NCBI GenBank assembly: GCA_023663085.1 | Contig: JAMPIB010000023.1 | Coordinates: forward strand, 1 to 48,094 | Source: Ruminococcus sp. | GTDB taxonomy: Bacteria > Bacillota > Clostridia > Lachnospirales > Lachnospiraceae | Direction of reading: 5' to 3' | DNA length: 48,094 nt | Part shown: positions 41,636 to 48,094 of the stretch, piece after piece | Numbering within the stretch: the first letter of the stretch is position 1 | How the letters are laid out: each line of letters starts with the position of its first letter | Notes under the pieces: generated by a model | What the model was told of the DNA's origin: nothing | Database searches by the model: none | Seen by the model: the letters and a program-made list of their open reading frames with translations, nothing else | Made by a program: the position numbers and the translations under genes

Positions 41636-43450
41636 TTATGATCCACAATAGCTTTGCATCACGATCTGCAGGCTCTCTCTGCCCTGATAGACATTGATAT
41701 CCGGGTAATAGAGCATGGAAATGACGATCTTACTGCTCCCTTCCCGGTAAAGTCTGTCTTTTTCGCTTTTGCCAAAAGTCTCTTCCAGAAAAGCATGCCA
41801 TTTCTCCAGATCACCAAAATAGATCATTTCATAAGTACGTCCCTGCTCGTCCGCGATCTTATACTTTCCTACATTGGCATTTTTGCCAAGGAGCCGCCCC
41901 TGTAAAATATGTACGCCTTTTTGTGCGAAAACAGGTTTCGGATTGCCGTTGCCAAACGGTTCCAGCACCTGTAACTGCTTCACAAAATCCATGCGGATAT
42001 AGGATAAGGGCATCGGTACGTCGATGACAATTTTTTCTATAAAATCATCATCGGTCAGTGTGCAGTTTCTGTTAAGACTTATGCGGAACTCTTCGATATT
42101 TTCTTCCGGCATGGATAAGCCTGCCGCCATTTTATGGCCGCCGTATCTGGTAAAAAGATGCTTGCAGAGGCTCATCTGCTCATACATATGGTAGGCTTCA
42201 ATGGAGCGTCCCGAACCTTTTACGCCCTCTTCACCCTTCGTCAGCACAAAGACCGGTTTATTAAATTTTTCCCGGATGCGGCCCGCGATAATGCCCGCCA
42301 GACTCTCATGTGCCTCCGGCAGATAGAGAACCAGCACTTTATCTTCCGCATACGTGCCGCAGCTGGCCATCGCCGCCGCTTCTTCCGTTCCCTGCCTCGT
42401 CATTTCCTTGCGGCTGTCATTTAACTCCTTTAACTCCCCGGCGACAGGTACCGCTTCAGCAAACGAAGCGCTCCTAAACATATTTAATGCCTTGGCCGCG
42501 GTATCCAGCCGCCCCGTGGCATTGATGCACGGCCCTAAGACAAATCCGATATGGTAGGCCGATAACGGCTTATTCTGCAGTCCGTTTACTTCGATGAGCG
42601 CGCGCAGGCCGGGATTTTTCGTATGTACCATCTGCTCTAAGCCGTAACGCACAATGATCCGGTTCTCATCCAACAGTTCCATCACATCGCCGACTGTCGC
42701 AAAGGCCGCGAACTCCAGAAGTTCTTCTAAAAGTTCCTCCCGCCTGCTGCCGTCAGCAACGCTGTATTCTTCTTTCTCGCACTTTTCTCTTTCATATTCT
42801 TCTAATAAAACCTCTATCAATTTATAGGCGACGACTGCCCCGCAGATACCGTCAAACGGATAGGTGCACTTTTCCTGCTTCGGGTCGATAACCGCCTGCG
42901 CGGGCGGCAAAATCTCTTTCCTGCTGCCATCCTCCATGATCTCATAGGGCACTTCGTGATGGTCAGTGACAATAACGCTCATGCCAAGTTCTTTCGCATA
43001 CACGATCTGCCCAGCAGCCGCAATGCCGTTATCACAGGTAATAATCGTATCAATTCCGTCCTTGTGCGCCTCTTCGATCAGTGTGTCATTTAAGCCGTAT
43101 CCATCTTTGATACGGTGGGGGATGACCGTATCCACATCCGCACCGCAATACTCTAAGCCTCGCAGCAGGATATAGGTCGCACAGATGCCATCGATATCAT
43201 AATCCCCGATGATACGCAGACGCGCGCCATCCTTTATTTTAGAAAGTATAAAAGCGACTGCCTTCTCCATATCATAAAGCAGCCGCGGCGAATGTAAATC
43301 TTCTAATGTCCCATGCAGAAACAGATCGATCTGCGCTTCTTCCACAATGTCTCTGTTGCGGATGATCCTTGCTATGACCGGATCGATCCCAAAAGTTTCC
43401 GCAATCTTACCAAAGTCGGCCTTCTTAGCCGATACCACCCATTTTGCCAT
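41636..43450 (-). CDS. recJ: Single-stranded-DNA-specific exonuclease RecJ
   Basis: A 604-residue 5'-3' ssDNA exonuclease of the DHH family used in recombinational and mismatch repair. The metal motifs are IIGDYDIDGIC near residues 80-90, TCDNGIAAA near 138 and VTDHHEVP near 160-167. GPCINATGRLDTA marks the DHHA1 entry, with GRSIEAYHM and RYGGHKMAAGLSM later. The C-terminal OB domain follows. The ribosome site (AGAAAGG) is 13 bases upstream, so initiation may be weak. A promoter is seen at 43578-43606, and a short overlapping frame covers the start. Confidence 0.95.
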   Translation of the reverse strand: MAKWVVSAKKADFGKIAETFGIDPVIARIIRNRDIVEEAQIDLFLHGTLEDLHSPRLLYDMEKAVAFILSKIKDGARLRIIGDYDIDGICATYILLRGLEYCGADVDTVIPHRIKDGYGLNDTLIEEAHKDGIDTIITCDNGIAAAGQIVYAKELGMSVIVTDHHEVPYEIMEDGSRKEILPPAQAVIDPKQEKCTYPFDGICGAVVAYKLIEVLLEEYEREKCEKEEYSVADGSRREELLEELLEFAAFATVGDVMELLDENRIIVRYGLEQMVHTKNPGLRALIEVNGLQNKPLSAYHIGFVLGPCINATGRLDTAAKALNMFRSASFAEAVPVAGELKELNDSRKEMTRQGTEEAAAMASCGTYAEDKVLVLYLPEAHESLAGIIAGRIREKFNKPVFVLTKGEEGVKGSGRSIEAYHMYEQMSLCKHLFTRYGGHKMAAGLSMPEENIEEFRISLNRNCTLTDDDFIEKIVIDVPMPLSYIRMDFVKQLQVLEPFGNGNPKPVFAQKGVHILQGRLLGKNANVGKYKIADEQGRTYEMIYFGDLEKWHAFLEETFGKSEKDRLYREGSSKIVISMLYYPDINVYQGRESLQIVMQSYCGS

Positions 43451-43577
43451 TTAAATATCCATGCCTTTCTCTCAGCCTGCGATATTTGTGATTCTCTATC
43501 ATTTCCAGCGTATCTTTATAAGACAATTTCTGCCTGTCCTCAATAAAAGTGGAATCTGATAACTACTTTTTTCTATA

Positions 43578-43606
43578 AACATATATCTTATCGCCGAAAA
43601 TGTCAA
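43578..43606 (-). promoter_or_regulatory. Probable promoter of recJ
   Basis: On the minus strand a perfect TTGACA (43601-43606) and a weaker TATGTT (43578-43583) are 17 bases apart. This gives recJ a leader of about 120 bases, which contains a short open frame. Confidence 0.55.
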
Positions 43607-43690
43607 GTACATACTCCCACAGATTGTCCTTTTCAGGCAATCCTTTGGCATCCGAAATGGCGCGGCAGCGGTGTTGAGTGAAATGTGTCA

Positions 43691-43717
43691 CGCCCATCAG
43701 ATATCAGCCGATGGGCG
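43691..43717 (-). terminator. Hairpin after the lipoprotein gene, possible terminator
   Basis: CGCCCATC (43691-43698) and GATGGGCG (43710-43717) form a perfect 8-bp stem with an 11-base loop, ten bases past the lipoprotein stop. The sequence after it on the minus strand is TGACACATTT, not a clean T-run, so termination is uncertain. Confidence 0.45.
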
Positions 43718-43727
43718 CGGGAATGGT

Positions 43728-45080
43728 TTAATTTTCATACATCACTATCGTTTCTTCCGTACCGTCATTATAATTCCACAAAAACCAGCCGTACTCATCG
43801 CTGTATATGCAATAAGTATCATTTAAAATTGTAACAGATTTTCCCTCAGGAAACGGAAGCGGGTCTGACATGCTCAAATCCGTAAGGTTCACCCATCTGT
43901 ACTCGTTGTTTCTTTTGCTATACCCAAGGTATTTATCGCCCCCAAAGTAACCTCCATATTTAGGTGCATACAGTTCTCCCCACTCAAAAATCTGCTCGCC
44001 TGTAATAATGTCATAAATACCATCATCATTTCCCCAATACTTTCCGCAAAAAGAAGTACCCTCATATCCATATATCATATCATTGCTGACATCCGGAACA
44101 GCCTCGCCCGTATCTTCCCATTCGTAAGTATCGGTATTCAGTCGATACCAAGAATTTTCTTCCGCAAACATTGTGTACACTGTTCCGTTGGCGGCAGCCA
44201 TAATATAACCTGCAGCTGCATATTGTGGATTCATATCCGCTTTCAATCCATGCTCAACCTCACACTGTGGAATAGATATTTCGGCAATTTTTTCAAGGTC
44301 ATAGGACAAAAGGAGATAACCGTAGCTGTCGTCAATATAGCGGACAAGACATAAAATACCCTTATCAAAATATTCAACATGTGTAATTTCGTAAACGGTG
44401 TCATCTTGAAACGTATTCAAAAGCATACCATCAGCATCATATGTATAGAATAAAGCATCTCTATATTGGTAATAGTCGGTTGACAGGACGTAAAAGATGC
44501 CGTCCATGAAGTTAGTACCAGTAAAAGCAGACATGCGATAATATAATTCTTCCCCCTCCAATACCTTTAATTCTTTTGAGGAAATATCATAAGCAGTATA
44601 AACAACATCTCCCGAACTATTTGTTAAATTATCCGCTATATAAACAGTTCCATTATAGATAAATGAACTGTTATTGTTATCTACATATTCATAATAAGTA
44701 TGCTTCGCCCCCTCGCCTACGAAAAAGCCATTCTCATATTCCTCCTGTAAAAGCACAAGAAGCTCCGTTCCGGCATTATTTTGTTCTTCGGCTTCTTCCG
44801 GTTCGGGTTCCTCGGCTTCTTCCGGTTCTTCTTGTTCGGGTTCCTCTGCTTCTTCCGGTTCTTCTTGTTCAGGTTCCTCAGTTTCCTCCGGTTCTTCCGG
44901 TTCCGGTTGTTCTTCCTGCACGTTTTCCGTCTGCTGTTCGGCAGTATCAGCTTCACTTTTGGGAGCTGCCGTTTCCTGCGCATCCTGTGTATTGTCCGCG
45001 CCGCAGGCGGACAACAGAAACAGGCTCATTGCCAATGCCAATACCAGCACATTTGTTTTTTTCTTTCTTTTCATCTTCAT
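43728..45080 (-). CDS. Lipoprotein of unknown function with E/P-rich repeat stalk
   Basis: A 450-residue exported lipoprotein. A basic N-terminus and hydrophobic core lead to the lipobox LLSAC with the lipidated Cys26. Residues 27-100 are a disordered, very acidic stalk containing three 11-residue units of the type EEPEEAEEPEQ. The remaining 350 residues are rich in Tyr, Trp and Gly with repeated strand-turn patterns (for example YYQYRDALFYTYDADG and YGYLLLSYDLEKIAE). They look like a beta-propeller or WD-like extracellular domain, but no family is recognised. AAAGGA lies 11 bases before the ATG. Its own promoter lies at 45202-45230. Confidence 0.75.
   Translation of the reverse strand: MKMKRKKKTNVLVLALAMSLFLLSACGADNTQDAQETAAPKSEADTAEQQTENVQEEQPEPEEPEETEEPEQEEPEEAEEPEQEEPEEAEEPEPEEAEEQNNAGTELLVLLQEEYENGFFVGEGAKHTYYEYVDNNNSSFIYNGTVYIADNLTNSSGDVVYTAYDISSKELKVLEGEELYYRMSAFTGTNFMDGIFYVLSTDYYQYRDALFYTYDADGMLLNTFQDDTVYEITHVEYFDKGILCLVRYIDDSYGYLLLSYDLEKIAEISIPQCEVEHGLKADMNPQYAAAGYIMAAANGTVYTMFAEENSWYRLNTDTYEWEDTGEAVPDVSNDMIYGYEGTSFCGKYWGNDDGIYDIITGEQIFEWGELYAPKYGGYFGGDKYLGYSKRNNEYRWVNLTDLSMSDPLPFPEGKSVTILNDTYCIYSDEYGWFLWNYNDGTEETIVMYEN
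44799..44897 (-). repeat. Three 33-bp coding repeats in the lipoprotein stalk
   Basis: Three tandem 33-base units encode EEPEETEEPEQ, EEPEEAEEPEQ and EEPEEAEEPEP (residues 62-94). The units are nearly identical at DNA level, so copy number may vary between strains by slippage or recombination. Confidence 0.8.
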
Positions 45081-45085
45081 GTTTT

Positions 45086-45292
45086 TTAATTTCCTTTCAT
45101 CGTTTTTTTGTTGTAAGCCGTTTCAAACGACCCGATAGACATAAAGAACCGGAGGAGGCATTGTGGGATGCCCCCCCCGGCTATTTTTTGCTGTCTTTTG
45201 GCATTATACAATTTTTTTCGCGTGAATGCAACAGCTTTGTGCATTAATGATATTTCCCCGTATTTGACGAGAATTTTCAAGTTAAATGCCAT
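45086..45292 (-). CDS. Small open frame (68 aa) over the lipoprotein leader, doubtful gene
   Basis: The ATG at 45292 has an excellent GGAGG nine bases upstream, and the frame MAFNLKILVKYGEISLMH runs to a stop five bases before the lipoprotein ATG. Against it being a simple gene: a strong promoter and a 13-bp hairpin lie inside the frame, and the second half shows no coding character. It may be a leader peptide, the decayed start of an older gene, or chance. I recognise no family. Confidence 0.3.
   Translation of the reverse strand: MAFNLKILVKYGEISLMHKAVAFTRKKLYNAKRQQKIAGGGIPQCLLRFFMSIGSFETAYNKKTMKGN
45149..45180 (-). promoter_or_regulatory. Strong GC-rich hairpin in the lipoprotein leader
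   Basis: On the minus strand a 13-bp stem with two G-T wobbles closes the loop CCCACA. The 5' arm contains a run of eight G, and the 3' arm reads ATGCCTCCTCCGG. TTCTTT follows, so it could work as an attenuator between the promoter at 45202-45230 and the lipoprotein start. Confidence 0.6.
45202..45230 (-). promoter_or_regulatory. Probable SigA promoter of the lipoprotein gene
   Basis: On the minus strand TTGCAT (45225-45230) and a perfect TATAAT (about 45202-45207) are 17 bases apart. It lies inside the 68-codon frame and upstream of the leader hairpin, leaving an untranslated leader of about 115 bases. Confidence 0.7.
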
Positions 45293-45320
45293 ATCGGAAC
45301 ACCTCCTTTGCAAAATCTCC

Positions 45321-45426
45321 TTGCGCCAGAAGTCATTTTGAGTTATTATTGTTATGCGAGAACAATAATGTCCAATGATTTTCGGGCAAGGGAATCAGTC
45401 AGAGCGTCTGCTCTGGCTTTTTCTAT
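45321..45426 (+). ncRNA. Candidate short plus-strand transcript (promoter + operator-like repeat + terminator)
   Basis: TTGCGC (45321-45326) and TATTAT (45344-45349) have a 17-base spacer. A perfect 9-base inverted repeat, ATTATTGTT/AACAATAAT (45345-45353 and 45361-45369), covers the -10 and start. At 45400-45415 CAGAGC-GTCT-GCTCTG is followed by GCTTTTTCT, a compact plus-strand terminator. The predicted RNA is about 70 bases and has no convincing reading frame. No plus-strand gene precedes the terminator. The family is unknown. Confidence 0.35.
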
Positions 45427-45460
45427 GTATAGAGATTTTCTCTTTACATACCGATTCTGA

Positions 45461-46057
45461 TTATTTAATTGTTTTAATTCCTAATTCCTTATAAAGTGAC
45501 TTCAACTGGTCCTTCACTGAACCAACAATTTTGTTAATATCCAATTTTTCTATCATACCATTGCTTTTAATACCTTTGTAATACACCTTACTCGCCCGTT
45601 TGTATAAACTTTGTAGTTTATCATAACCACTTTTACCAGTAACCTTCGTATTCTTGGGCAAACGCAGAAATTTAATAATGCCGTCAACGTCATATAAAAA
45701 CCAATCTTCAATAGACCGCTTTGCTTTAATATGAAATATTTTTTTCGCACCATTATCAAGAAGCGCCTGCTCAATTTCGTCCCACTTAATAGGTGGCTTA
45801 GAAGAAAACTCAAAAACATCCGTATCACTACACAGCGCCACAGTGTATATAGTATTCTCTCCATATTTTGGTTTTACTTCTTTTACAAACTTCCTTAATG
45901 CATTACTTTTGAATCCTCCCACACCCTTGACATTCTTATATTCAATATTGGTGTCAAATCTTTTGTTTGGGTGTATATTACGCGCATGAGCAACTACCGC
46001 TTTATAAAACTCAATTTCTGTTTCACCCTCCACAAAGAGTACTAAGCATTTACTCAT
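45461..46057 (-). CDS. TOPRIM-like putative nuclease of a two-gene defence-like module (RloB/OLD-type)
   Basis: A 198-residue protein. Residues 5-14 read LVLFVEGETE, with the conserved Glu of TOPRIM domains, and residues 75-82 read LCSDTDVF with the DxD pair (D78, D80). This is the Glu plus DxD metal site of OLD/RloB-type nucleases. A later segment EDWFLYDVDGIIKFL is aromatic and conserved in small TOPRIM partners of ATPases. Its ATG overlaps the stop of the ATPase gene by eight bases (ATGAGTAA), so the two are translationally coupled. Exact family (RloB-like, DUF4276-like or new) cannot be decided here. Base composition is more AT-rich than the core genes, which suggests transfer. Confidence 0.78.
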   Translation of the reverse strand: MSKCLVLFVEGETEIEFYKAVVAHARNIHPNKRFDTNIEYKNVKGVGGFKSNALRKFVKEVKPKYGENTIYTVALCSDTDVFEFSSKPPIKWDEIEQALLDNGAKKIFHIKAKRSIEDWFLYDVDGIIKFLRLPKNTKVTGKSGYDKLQSLYKRASKVYYKGIKSNGMIEKLDINKIVGSVKDQLKSLYKELGIKTIK

Positions 46058-47366
46058 TCACATCACACTCCAAGTAATCTATTATATTACTATCCGTATC
46101 CGAGAGCATCTCAAATAAATAATCGCCCATGCTCATTTTAAACTCCGCAGCATCATTTTGTAACTGTCTCTGACCAGACTTCTTAAAGCTGAAAAACTGT
46201 GCCACCCCCGGTGTAAAACTTGTTCCCACATGAATCCATGACGGATCTAAATAACTGATAATATATGGTGAATGGCTTGTAATAATAACTTTACAATCTG
46301 TCAAAAGCTGATTGATAATCTGAATATAAGCATGAAATAATCCCGGATGCATCGAGTTCTCCGGTTCTTCTATAGCTATCAATGATATATTGCTATCGCT
46401 GGCTGCGATGATCTTTGTTAATATCATAAACACACGTTTTACACCGTCAGACATCATTTCAAAACGAATAGGACTTACTAAATTTTTATTCTTCACATAT
46501 AGAACATCAATCGCATCCGTAATAATGAATGGTGCATCGTCCGGCAATTCCCCCTCAAAGGCTCCCACCTTGTGCCGTTTTACAACAACATCCTCTATGT
46601 CCGGAAATAGCTGCATAAAAACATCCTTTAACAAATCATATTTATCTGGTTGCTGTCTGCTTATGTTATATACAACCCTCGGAAGATTATCTGCATTTAT
46701 CATTTCGTTTTCAAAGTCTTTCCTGATAATCGGATCCGGTGTATAAAAACTTTTGGCATCTAAATTATTTTCCATATACATCTTCATACCATTAAGTTTC
46801 TTTATTATTTCAGCATAAAAAATATCATCATATGCTTTGAGTTTATTAACAACCAGCTCTGCAGACTCTACCAAAACCTTTGAGGAGCATCGTCCCGTCT
46901 CGGAACTCTTAAATAATGCATCATCCCTTTTTCTATTGATGAGCTGTGTAAACTTCTGTCCCTTTTCTTCCATTTTTATTTTTAAATACTCTTCTACAAT
47001 TTTAGGCTCAATGATCTCATTGAATCTCCACGCAAACTCATATCCATAAAGTACCCTGTATTCTTTTCCCCCAAATTCTGTCAAAACCTCCATCTCATAT
47101 CGGTAGTTCTTATTCTGCATACTGACATTAATCGGAATCAGATTCCTATTTGACATCATTAACACTTTATCCTCAATATTAGCTTTAATATAAGCTAATC
47201 CAAAATCAATACCGGAAAGGACATTAGACTTCCCGAAATTATTTAGTGCAACAAGAGCGGTAATATTATCAAATGTAATCTTTACATCTGATAAATTTTT
47301 GAATCCGTCTATCAATACAGCCTGTATTTTCATAGCAACGCACCCTTTCTTCTGTTTTATACACAT
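46050..47366 (-). CDS. ABC-type/OLD-like AAA ATPase of a two-gene defence-like module
   Basis: A 438-residue ATPase related to the SMC/OLD group. The P-loop is ALNNFGKSN near residues 40-48, with Ala where the first Gly normally stands. The signature-like MSDGVKR, Walker B LIAIEEPENSMHP and H-loop ITSHSPYI appear in the C-terminal third, the order of OLD/RloA/AriA-type ATPases. The middle 200 residues are lineage-specific. The ATG at 47366 has GAGGTGG six bases upstream; an ATG at 47333 (MKIQAVLIDGFKN), closer to family N-termini, is a real alternative. The partner TOPRIM gene overlaps its end. Phage defence by an ATPase-sensor/nuclease pair is inferred, not shown. Confidence 0.82.
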   Translation of the reverse strand: MCIKQKKGCVAMKIQAVLIDGFKNLSDVKITFDNITALVALNNFGKSNVLSGIDFGLAYIKANIEDKVLMMSNRNLIPINVSMQNKNYRYEMEVLTEFGGKEYRVLYGYEFAWRFNEIIEPKIVEEYLKIKMEEKGQKFTQLINRKRDDALFKSSETGRCSSKVLVESAELVVNKLKAYDDIFYAEIIKKLNGMKMYMENNLDAKSFYTPDPIIRKDFENEMINADNLPRVVYNISRQQPDKYDLLKDVFMQLFPDIEDVVVKRHKVGAFEGELPDDAPFIITDAIDVLYVKNKNLVSPIRFEMMSDGVKRVFMILTKIIAASDSNISLIAIEEPENSMHPGLFHAYIQIINQLLTDCKVIITSHSPYIISYLDPSWIHVGTSFTPGVAQFFSFKKSGQRQLQNDAAEFKMSMGDYLFEMLSDTDSNIIDYLECDVNE

Positions 47367-47710
47367 ATAATACCACCTCTTTCTAATATGCGCAATATTT
47401 TTTTGCGTTTTATTTTATAATATATTCAGTATTTTCACATTTTATTCATTTTACGCAATCGCAACTTGCGTTTTATTTTTTCATCTCGTTTGTATATTAA
47501 GAAATTGCAATATGCATGCTTACTCATGATATATCACAATTTCTTAATACAATATCCTTTTCTATAATGCAAATAATAAAAATCCCTATTTCTCTCTACT
47601 CCACCACCCCAATCATTCTCTTATCTCCACCGTTCGCATTTGTTACTACCATATGTTCGAATATGACGGAAAACAAGTCAGATTATATTTTCATGATACA
47701 GCTTTTTCCG
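47367..47710. other. AT-rich gap upstream of the ATPase with CGCAA repeats and a 13-bp inverted repeat
   Basis: No gene is visible. The motif CGCAA/TTGCG occurs five times between 47391 and 47470, including the 14-base direct repeat TTGCGTTTTATTTT at 47403-47416 and 47466-47479. A perfect 13-base inverted repeat pairs TATTAAGAAATTG (47495-47507) with 47537-47549 across 29 bases. TTGCGC (-35-like) and TATTAT 17 bases later lie just before the ATPase ATG on the minus strand, overlapping its SD sequence. Confidence 0.6.
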
Positions 47711-47938
47711 TCACGCCCCCTTATGCCCTTTTCTGTTTCTACGTGAGTAGAAATAGAAAATCTGGAAAACCTCAAAAGTTGTTACGGAATCGATGGTAAA
47801 AATTAATAAAAATTGGGAAAATCGTGTGTCACCGGCGAAAAAATTAAAAATGGCTTTCTCCCTCGCCCCGCTGTTATACATTGCTTCGATCTGCTGCCTG
47901 TCCGCATACTTGATCCGTTTATACTTCCTTTTTTCCAC
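47711..47938 (-). pseudogene. Truncated HTH (IS30/phage transposase-like) N-terminus
   Basis: From a GTG at 47938, preceded by GCAGGAAA, the frame reads EKRKYKRIKYADRQQIEAMY and then NSGARE. It resembles the first helix-turn-helix of IS30-type transposases or related phage proteins. After about 26 residues the similarity stops and the frame continues into AT-rich, low-quality sequence to 47711. No transposase catalytic domain is present in any frame. Best read as the leftover end of a mobile or phage gene at the border of the ATPase/TOPRIM module. Confidence 0.45.
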
Positions 47939-47967
47939 TTTCCTGCACCCCTTTCCGTGTTTTGAGT

Positions 47968-48006
47968 AAAAAAAAATGCGTATGAGTTCCGAAAAACTCA
48001 CACGCA
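47968..48006 (-). terminator. Terminator of a gene beyond the right edge
   Basis: On the minus strand a stem of ten pairs in eleven (GCGTGTGAGTT with its partner, one mismatch) closes a six-base loop and is followed by nine T. It points to a minus-strand gene to the right of the window. Confidence 0.8.
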
Positions 48007-48030
48007 CTATACATTTTTACATATATTTCT

Positions 48031-48084
48031 ATATAAAAAATTAAATGCGATAGAGTTTGTTTAACTCTTTTCGCATTTAATTTT
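48031..48084 (-). terminator. Second terminator-like hairpin with inner stem
   Basis: AAAATTAAATGCGA (48037-48050) and TCGCATTTAATTTT (48071-48084) form a perfect 14-base inverted repeat that encloses a second stem AGAGTT/AACTCT. On the minus strand it runs into TTTTTTATA. With the next hairpin it forms a tandem terminator pair, or it may be a boundary structure of the accessory segment. Confidence 0.6.
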
Positions 48085-48094
48085 AAAACTTAGC

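Noticed and set aside
45149-45180. GC-rich hairpin considered as part of an SRP RNA or riboswitch.
   Set aside because: The conserved SRP loop motifs are absent, there is a single stem, and no known ligand-binding core can be drawn.
47516-47746. Plus-strand frame of 76 codons in the AT-rich gap upstream of the ATPase.
   Set aside because: No ribosome site, low-complexity Ile/Ser-rich product, and it crosses the inverted repeat. No coding signal.
47736-47753. TTTCTAC-GTGA-GTAGAAA hairpin resembling the stem of a Cas12a CRISPR repeat.
   Set aside because: Only one copy occurs, with no spacer-repeat periodicity and no cas gene in the window. A short stem of this kind can arise by chance.

Overview
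The window looks like a stretch of chromosome from a spore-forming clostridial Firmicute, most likely a Lachnospiraceae member. This is inferred from three things: the sporulation genes spoIIGA, sigE, sigG, a spoVD-like PBP and ylmC; the Gram-positive layout of the division and cell-wall cluster; and the strong AGGAGG ribosome sites with -35/-10 promoters. No rRNA or tRNA gene is present to fix the taxon. Almost everything is on the minus strand; sigG is the only convincing plus-strand gene.

Layout from left to right; minus-strand transcription runs right to left. (1) 68-3448: shikimate genes aroQ, aroK, aroE, a YqeG-type HAD phosphatase, a small membrane protein and nrdR. (2) 3580-10620: ylmC, a zinc-ribbon/SH3 membrane protein, the inverted plus-strand sigG, a secreted ComEC-like metallo-beta-lactamase, a REC/HD-GYP/GGDEF c-di-GMP protein, then sigE and spoIIGA. 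(3) 10889-24062: the dcw cluster in transcription order mraZ, rsmH, ftsL, PBP (ftsI), spoVD-like PBP, mraY, murD, ftsW, murA, ftsQ/divIB, ftsZ. murG, murF and murE are not inside it. (4) 24323-26331: lgt and ychF. (5) 26510-27937: a small accessory insert with an antitoxin-like remnant and a class II Fic protein. (6) 28044-40355: a housekeeping run in transcription order murE, priA, def, fmt, a YugP-type metalloprotease, rsmB, rlmN, a PP2C phosphatase, prkC and rsgA. (7) 40637-43450: pfkB-type sugar-phosphate kinase and recJ. (8) 43728-48094: an AT-richer accessory end with a lipoprotein carrying E/P repeats, a two-gene ABC-type ATPase plus TOPRIM-like protein (an OLD/PARIS/RloAB-like defence candidate), and a truncated HTH/transposase-like remnant.

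Several control elements can be read directly. Four AAAGTGG boxes at 10-bp spacing sit just downstream of the mraZ -10, as expected for MraZ self-control. A spoIIG promoter has a 21-bp spacer and a Spo0A-box-like -35. Rho-independent terminators follow ftsZ, sigE, lgt, pfkB and the small membrane protein gene. The gene set links peptidoglycan precursor synthesis, septation, the PASTA kinase/phosphatase pair and the early sporulation sigma cascade.

The best candidate for an undescribed system is the ATPase/TOPRIM pair at 45461-47366. Its 3' flank holds a possible small plus-strand transcript, and its upstream flank holds a run of CGCAA repeats and a 13-bp inverted repeat. The Fic gene, with 11-bp iterons upstream, is second. 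All functional calls come from reading the sequence; no database search was possible.
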